Below, one piece after another: positions 61,026 through 64,000 of a DNA stretch of 64,000 bases. The DNA is from Pseudomonas lalkuanensis. Lineage in GTDB: Bacteria; Pseudomonadota; Gammaproteobacteria; Pseudomonadales; Pseudomonadaceae. The position numbers and the translations under genes are program-made. The notes under the pieces were generated by a model. It saw nothing but the letters and a program-made list of their open reading frames with translations, was not told the DNA's origin and did no database searches. Every line of letters begins with the position of its first letter. Positions within the stretch are counted from its first letter, which is position 1. The stretch lies in contig NZ_CP043311.1 of NCBI RefSeq assembly GCF_008807375.1, positions 3,142,001 to 3,206,000 on the forward strand. Reading direction: 5' to 3'.

Positions 61026-61040
61026 TTGAGATTTACTCAA
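61026..61040. promoter_or_regulatory. LysR-type operator candidate, site 3
   Basis: TTGAG-ATTTA-CTCAA, identical in both half-sites to the two dyads at 57.8 kb. It lies 94 bases before the porin ATG and 56 bases before the LysR ATG, a position typical for autoregulation and divergent control. Confidence 0.62.
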
Positions 61041-61095
61041 TCAGAACTAGAGTAAGATTCCGCGCCTTTCCTGCACCCAAGAAGAAGATCCGCAG

Positions 61096-62001
61096 ATGGA
61101 CAGACTGCCGCCGCTCAATGCCGTACGGGCCTTCGAGTCCGTCGCCCGGCACCTCAGCATCACCCTTGCCGCCGATGAACTGAACGTCACTCCCGGTGCC
61201 GTCTCCCGGCAGATCCGTGCGCTGGAGGACTACATGGAACAGCCGCTGTTCCTTCGCGGGCACCGGCAGATCACCCTCACCCCGGCCGGCGAGCAGTACT
61301 TCAAGGCGGTGGCTCGGATAATCGAGGAACTGCGCAGCGCCACGCGCAAGCTCAAGCGCCCGGCCAAGCGGCGGCAGATCAAGGTACGCGCCTACACGAC
61401 CTTCGCCATGCAGTGGCTGATCCCACGGTTGGCCAGCTTCCACCAGGAAAACCCCAAGATCGAGGTGCTGCTCACCGCCTCCCTCGACCCGGTGGACTTT
61501 CACAAGGACGACCTGGATGCGGCCATTCGCCTGGGAAGCGGCGACTGGCCCAACTGCAATTGCTACGTGCTCAGCGACAACGTGCTGGCCCCGGTGTGCA
61601 GCCCTGCCCTGCTTGACCTCGGTCCCGGCCTCCACGAGCCCGCGGACATTGCCGAATACACCATGCTGCACTCCATTGCGCGACCGGATGACTGGGGGCA
61701 CTGGCTGCAGGCGGCGGGCGTGGGCAGCGCGGTGGATGCCCGCGCCGGCATGACCTACCAGAGCTCGTCCATGGCCTACGCGGCCGCCGCCGGTGGCCAG
61801 GGCATCGCCATTGCCCAGTTGTTCCTGGTGGAGAAGGAATTGCGCGAAGGCACCCTGGTGCGACCTTTCCCCCAGACCGTGGACATGGGTGCCTACACCT
61901 ACTACCTGCTCACCCCCAGGCACCGTCCGGAAAGCGAAGACATGGCCACCTTCCGCCAATGGCTGCTGGAGCAGGCCCGCCAGACGCGGCACGTGGTATG
62001 A
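61096..62001 (+). CDS. LysR-family regulator (GcvA-type)
   Basis: 301 residues. Opening LPPLNAVRAFESVARHLSIT and LAADELNVTPGAVSRQIRAL place it in the GcvA/AmpR group; FLRGHRQITLTPAGEQY follows. The effector domain (about 92-295) includes YTTFAMQWLIPRLASFHQEN. Divergent from the OprD porin. The dyad in the shared promoter is repeated in the promoter region of the MHS transporter and aldehyde dehydrogenase, 3.2 kb away, so this regulator probably controls all four. Confidence 0.9.
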   Translation: MDRLPPLNAVRAFESVARHLSITLAADELNVTPGAVSRQIRALEDYMEQPLFLRGHRQITLTPAGEQYFKAVARIIEELRSATRKLKRPAKRRQIKVRAYTTFAMQWLIPRLASFHQENPKIEVLLTASLDPVDFHKDDLDAAIRLGSGDWPNCNCYVLSDNVLAPVCSPALLDLGPGLHEPADIAEYTMLHSIARPDDWGHWLQAAGVGSAVDARAGMTYQSSSMAYAAAAGGQGIAIAQLFLVEKELREGTLVRPFPQTVDMGAYTYYLLTPRHRPESEDMATFRQWLLEQARQTRHVV

Positions 62002-62025
62002 GAACGGCTCAGGGCATTTCCTGCA

Positions 62026-62055
62026 CTGCAGGGGCGAATTCATTCGCCCCTGCAG
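62026..62055. repeat. 30-base near-perfect palindrome, Pseudomonas-type intergenic repeat
   Basis: CTGCAGGGGCGAAT, TC, ATTCGCCCCTGCAG: 14-pair perfect arms. A related half motif (CGCGAATGAATTCGCTCCC) follows at 62099-62117. GGGGCGAATTCATTCGCCCC-type sequences are common intergenic repeats in pseudomonads. It lies between convergent genes and may also terminate transcription. Confidence 0.7.
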
Positions 62056-62132
62056 AAGCACGGCCGTGCGTACGTGGGGATCGGGCGACCTAATGCTTCG
62101 CGAATGAATTCGCTCCCACAAAAGCGCCGAAT

Positions 62133-63323
62133 TCAGATCACCGCCCCGCTCTCCAGCATCTGCGCCACTTCAAGCTCGCTGAAGCCCATCTCCGCCAGCA
62201 GTTCGCGGGAATGCTCGCCCTTGTCCGGCGCCGGCTTGTAGGGCTGCTTGCCTGCCTCGGCACTGTTCACCGGAAAACCGGGAACCCGCAGCATGCCGTG
62301 GCGCGGATGGGCGATGCTGGCAAGCATGCCGTTCTCCGCAATTTGTGGGTGGTTCAGCAGGTCGCTGTAGTCGGCCACCCTGGCGCAGAGGATGTCGGCC
62401 GCGCGCAGCTTCTCCAGCCAGTGGGCGGTATTACGGGTGCGGAACACGGTATTGAGCGCGTCCTGCATCTCGGCCCGGTGCACCACGCGTTGGGCCGAAC
62501 TGACGAAGCGCGGATCGCCCGCCCACTCCGGATGACCGAGCACCGTGCACAGGCGCTCCCAGCGGTTGCCGTTGTAGGCCGCCACCATGATCCAGCCATC
62601 CTCGGCCTGGAAGGCCTCGTTGGGCGCCGAGTAAGGCGCGGCACTGCCGATGGGTGTCGGCAGCTCGCCCTCCCGCAGGTAGCTGCTGATGGATGACTGC
62701 TGCAAGGCCAGGGCGGAATTCATCAGGCTCACGTCCAGGTGGCCGCCCTGCCCGTCCCGATGCCGGGCCTGCAGCTTGGCGAGGATCGCCATGCAGGCCA
62801 TGTAGCCGGTCACCACGTCCACCACTGGCGCCTGCACCTTGCAGGGCGGCGCACCGGGGATGCCGATCAGGCTCATCAGCCCGGAATCCGCCTGGAGAAT
62901 GCCGTCCACCCCGGCCCGATCCGCATAGGGTCCTTGCTGGCCATAGGCGGAAATGGAGCAGTAGATCAGCGCCGGGTGGCTTTCCGACAGCGCTTCGTAG
63001 CCCAGCCCGAGGCGGGCCATCACGCCGGGACGCATGCTTTCGATCAGTACGTCCGCCGACTCCACCAGGCGTTTGGCCACGGCCAGCCCTGCAGGGTTCT
63101 TCAGGTCCAGGCAGAGGCCCTGCTTGCCACGGTTGAAACCGTGATAGAGCGCGCTGGACTCACCCACCCAGGCCGGCCCCAGGGTGCGGCCTAGGTCGCC
63201 TTCCGGCGGCTCGATCTTGATCACCCGCGCGCCCATGTCGGCCAGGAGCATGGTGCAGGTGGGGCCGGCGGCGATCTGGGTGAAATCCAGCACCGTCAGG
63301 CCCTGCAAGGCATTACGCAACAT
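62133..63323 (-). CDS. CaiB/BaiF (family III) CoA transferase
   Basis: 396 residues. Family features: LQGLTVLDFTQIAAGPTCTM, DMGARVIKIEPPEGDLGRTL, YHGFNRGKQGLCLDLKNPAG and the catalytic Asp region GVDGILQADSGLMSLIG. Members transfer CoA between carboxylic acids (formyl-, carnitinyl-, benzylsuccinyl-CoA and others). GGGAGG precedes the ATG at 63323. It overlaps the upstream thioesterase gene by 11 bases and lies downstream of an enoyl-CoA hydratase in the same operon. It could activate the acid made by the aldehyde dehydrogenase. Confidence 0.9.
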   Translation of the reverse strand: MLRNALQGLTVLDFTQIAAGPTCTMLLADMGARVIKIEPPEGDLGRTLGPAWVGESSALYHGFNRGKQGLCLDLKNPAGLAVAKRLVESADVLIESMRPGVMARLGLGYEALSESHPALIYCSISAYGQQGPYADRAGVDGILQADSGLMSLIGIPGAPPCKVQAPVVDVVTGYMACMAILAKLQARHRDGQGGHLDVSLMNSALALQQSSISSYLREGELPTPIGSAAPYSAPNEAFQAEDGWIMVAAYNGNRWERLCTVLGHPEWAGDPRFVSSAQRVVHRAEMQDALNTVFRTRNTAHWLEKLRAADILCARVADYSDLLNHPQIAENGMLASIAHPRHGMLRVPGFPVNSAEAGKQPYKPAPDKGEHSRELLAEMGFSELEVAQMLESGAVI

Positions 63324-63708
63324 GGCGGCCGCCTCCCTGCCTGAAGGTGCCCTGGGCCGTCGCCAGCAACCGGCCATCCTCAGCCAACAGGGAAGCCTCG
63401 GCGAAGTACAGGCTGCGGCCATTGCGGCTGACTCGGCCCCTGGCGAGCACGGTCCCGGAGCGGACCGCCTGCAGGTAGGCGACGTTCAGCATCACAGTCA
63501 CGCCGTGTACCTCGGCCTCGCCTTCCGCCGCATGCAGTCCTGCGTAGCCGCAGGCGGCATCCAGCAGCGTGGCGACCAGCCCGCCGTGGAGCATGCCCTG
63601 GCGGTTGAGATGGCGCGCCTCGATGGGCATGCGGAATTCGGCCTCGCCACTGACCCAGTGGACCAGCTCGACACCAAGGCTCTGCAGGAACGGATTACTC
63701 AGTTGCAT
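63313..63708 (-). CDS. PaaI-type hotdog-fold thioesterase
   Basis: 131 residues. Hotdog signature NRQGMLHGGLVATLLDAACG (the HGG-x-x-x-x-L/D motif) and VHGVTVMLNVAYLQAVRSG. Such enzymes hydrolyse acyl-CoA thioesters, often as a safety valve in aromatic or fatty acid catabolism. Located between enoyl-CoA hydratase and CoA transferase genes with 18-base and negative spacing, so cotranscribed. Confidence 0.87.
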   Translation of the reverse strand: MQLSNPFLQSLGVELVHWVSGEAEFRMPIEARHLNRQGMLHGGLVATLLDAACGYAGLHAAEGEAEVHGVTVMLNVAYLQAVRSGTVLARGRVSRNGRSLYFAEASLLAEDGRLLATAQGTFRQGGGRHVA

Positions 63709-63726
63709 GACGAATCTCCCCGGCGC

Positions 63727-64000
63727 TCAGCGGCCCTTGTAGTTCGGCGGCCGCTTCTCGGCGAAAGCCGCGCGACCTTCCAGGCGGTCCTCGGTATCCC
63801 GCAGTACGCCCCAATACAACTCGGCCAGGCGCTGCGCGTCGGCATCTGAGAGGTGCGCGGTCTGCCGGGCCAGGGATTGCAGCGCCTGGATCGCCAGCGG
63901 CGCGGCCTCGGCAATGCGCCCGGCGAGCTCCAGCGCGCGGTCCAGCAGCACCTCGCGGCTGTCCAGCACCTCCGACACCAGTCCGATGCCCAGCGCCCGG
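63727..64000 (-). CDS. enoyl-CoA hydratase/isomerase family protein, C-terminal part (cut by window edge)
   Basis: About 90 residues are visible: RALGIGLVSEVLDSREVLLD, then IAEAAPLAIQALQSLARQTA and the terminal RAAFAEKRPPNYKGR. The last motif (aF.EKR.P.ykGr) is diagnostic of crotonase-fold enoyl-CoA hydratases. The active-site region lies outside the window. First of the three-gene CoA operon visible here. Confidence 0.88.
   Translation of the reverse strand, partial: RALGIGLVSEVLDSREVLLDRALELAGRIAEAAPLAIQALQSLARQTAHLSDADAQRLAELYWGVLRDTEDRLEGRAAFAEKRPPNYKGR

Noticed and set aside
1..64000. CRISPR array, tRNA, rRNA or prophage
   Set aside because: No regularly spaced repeats, no recognisable tRNA or rRNA segments, and no phage structural or integrase genes were seen.

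Overview
The window looks like a piece of a Pseudomonas-type gammaproteobacterial chromosome. Supporting signs are high GC coding DNA, an aerotaxis receptor of exactly 521 residues, an OprD-family porin, a napED(F-less)A start, many LysR and AraC regulators, and Pseudomonas-style palindromic intergenic elements. The species cannot be fixed from the sequence alone. No rRNA, tRNA or CRISPR array was seen.

Layout. 1-0.9 kb: start of a periplasmic nitrate reductase operon on the minus strand, cut by the window edge. 1.2-5.6 kb: a Tat-exported epoxide hydrolase, a lipoprotein, a phytanoyl-CoA-type dioxygenase and small envelope proteins. 5.9-7.4 kb: Aer. 7.5-11.5 kb: an accessory stretch with gene remnants (cytochrome c tail, frameshifted nuclease) around an unidentified 596-residue repeat protein. 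11.8-14.9 kb: a lytic transglycosylase and a TonB-dependent siderophore receptor with a good Fur box. 15.0-15.4 kb: a chimera of adhesin and IS transposase remnants. 15.6-20 kb: a TauD-type dioxygenase / beta-keto acid cleavage enzyme operon, then a methyl-parathion-hydrolase-like enzyme and a LysR regulator.

20-28 kb is one amino acid (or amine) uptake and oxidation locus: MocR regulator, D-amino acid dehydrogenase-like enzyme and RidA on the minus strand, divergent from an APC permease and a full polar amino acid ABC transporter. 28-33 kb holds two SDR/AraC modules with a flavin reductase-like protein and an Atu4866-type protein. 33-44 kb has two cyclic-di-GMP proteins, a sulfate-type transporter, redox proteins and small conserved proteins. 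45-50 kb is a five-gene cytochrome c oxidase operon resembling the rhizobial coxMNOP type, whose subunit II carries two c-type heme domains. 50-56 kb is a mixed block (TetR, DUF1348, bestrophin, dioxygenase, a nonsense-broken alpha/beta hydrolase, lipase, LysR).

56-64 kb appears to be a catabolic unit: MHS-type transporter, aldehyde dehydrogenase, OprD porin, LysR regulator, then CoA transferase, thioesterase and enoyl-CoA hydratase. Three copies of the dyad TTGAG-N5-CTCAA lie only in the MFS/ALDH and OprD/LysR divergent promoter regions, which suggests that the LysR protein controls uptake and oxidation together. That predicted regulon, the 596-residue repeat protein, the diheme oxidase and the dispersed hairpin element next to gene remnants are the points most worth following up.
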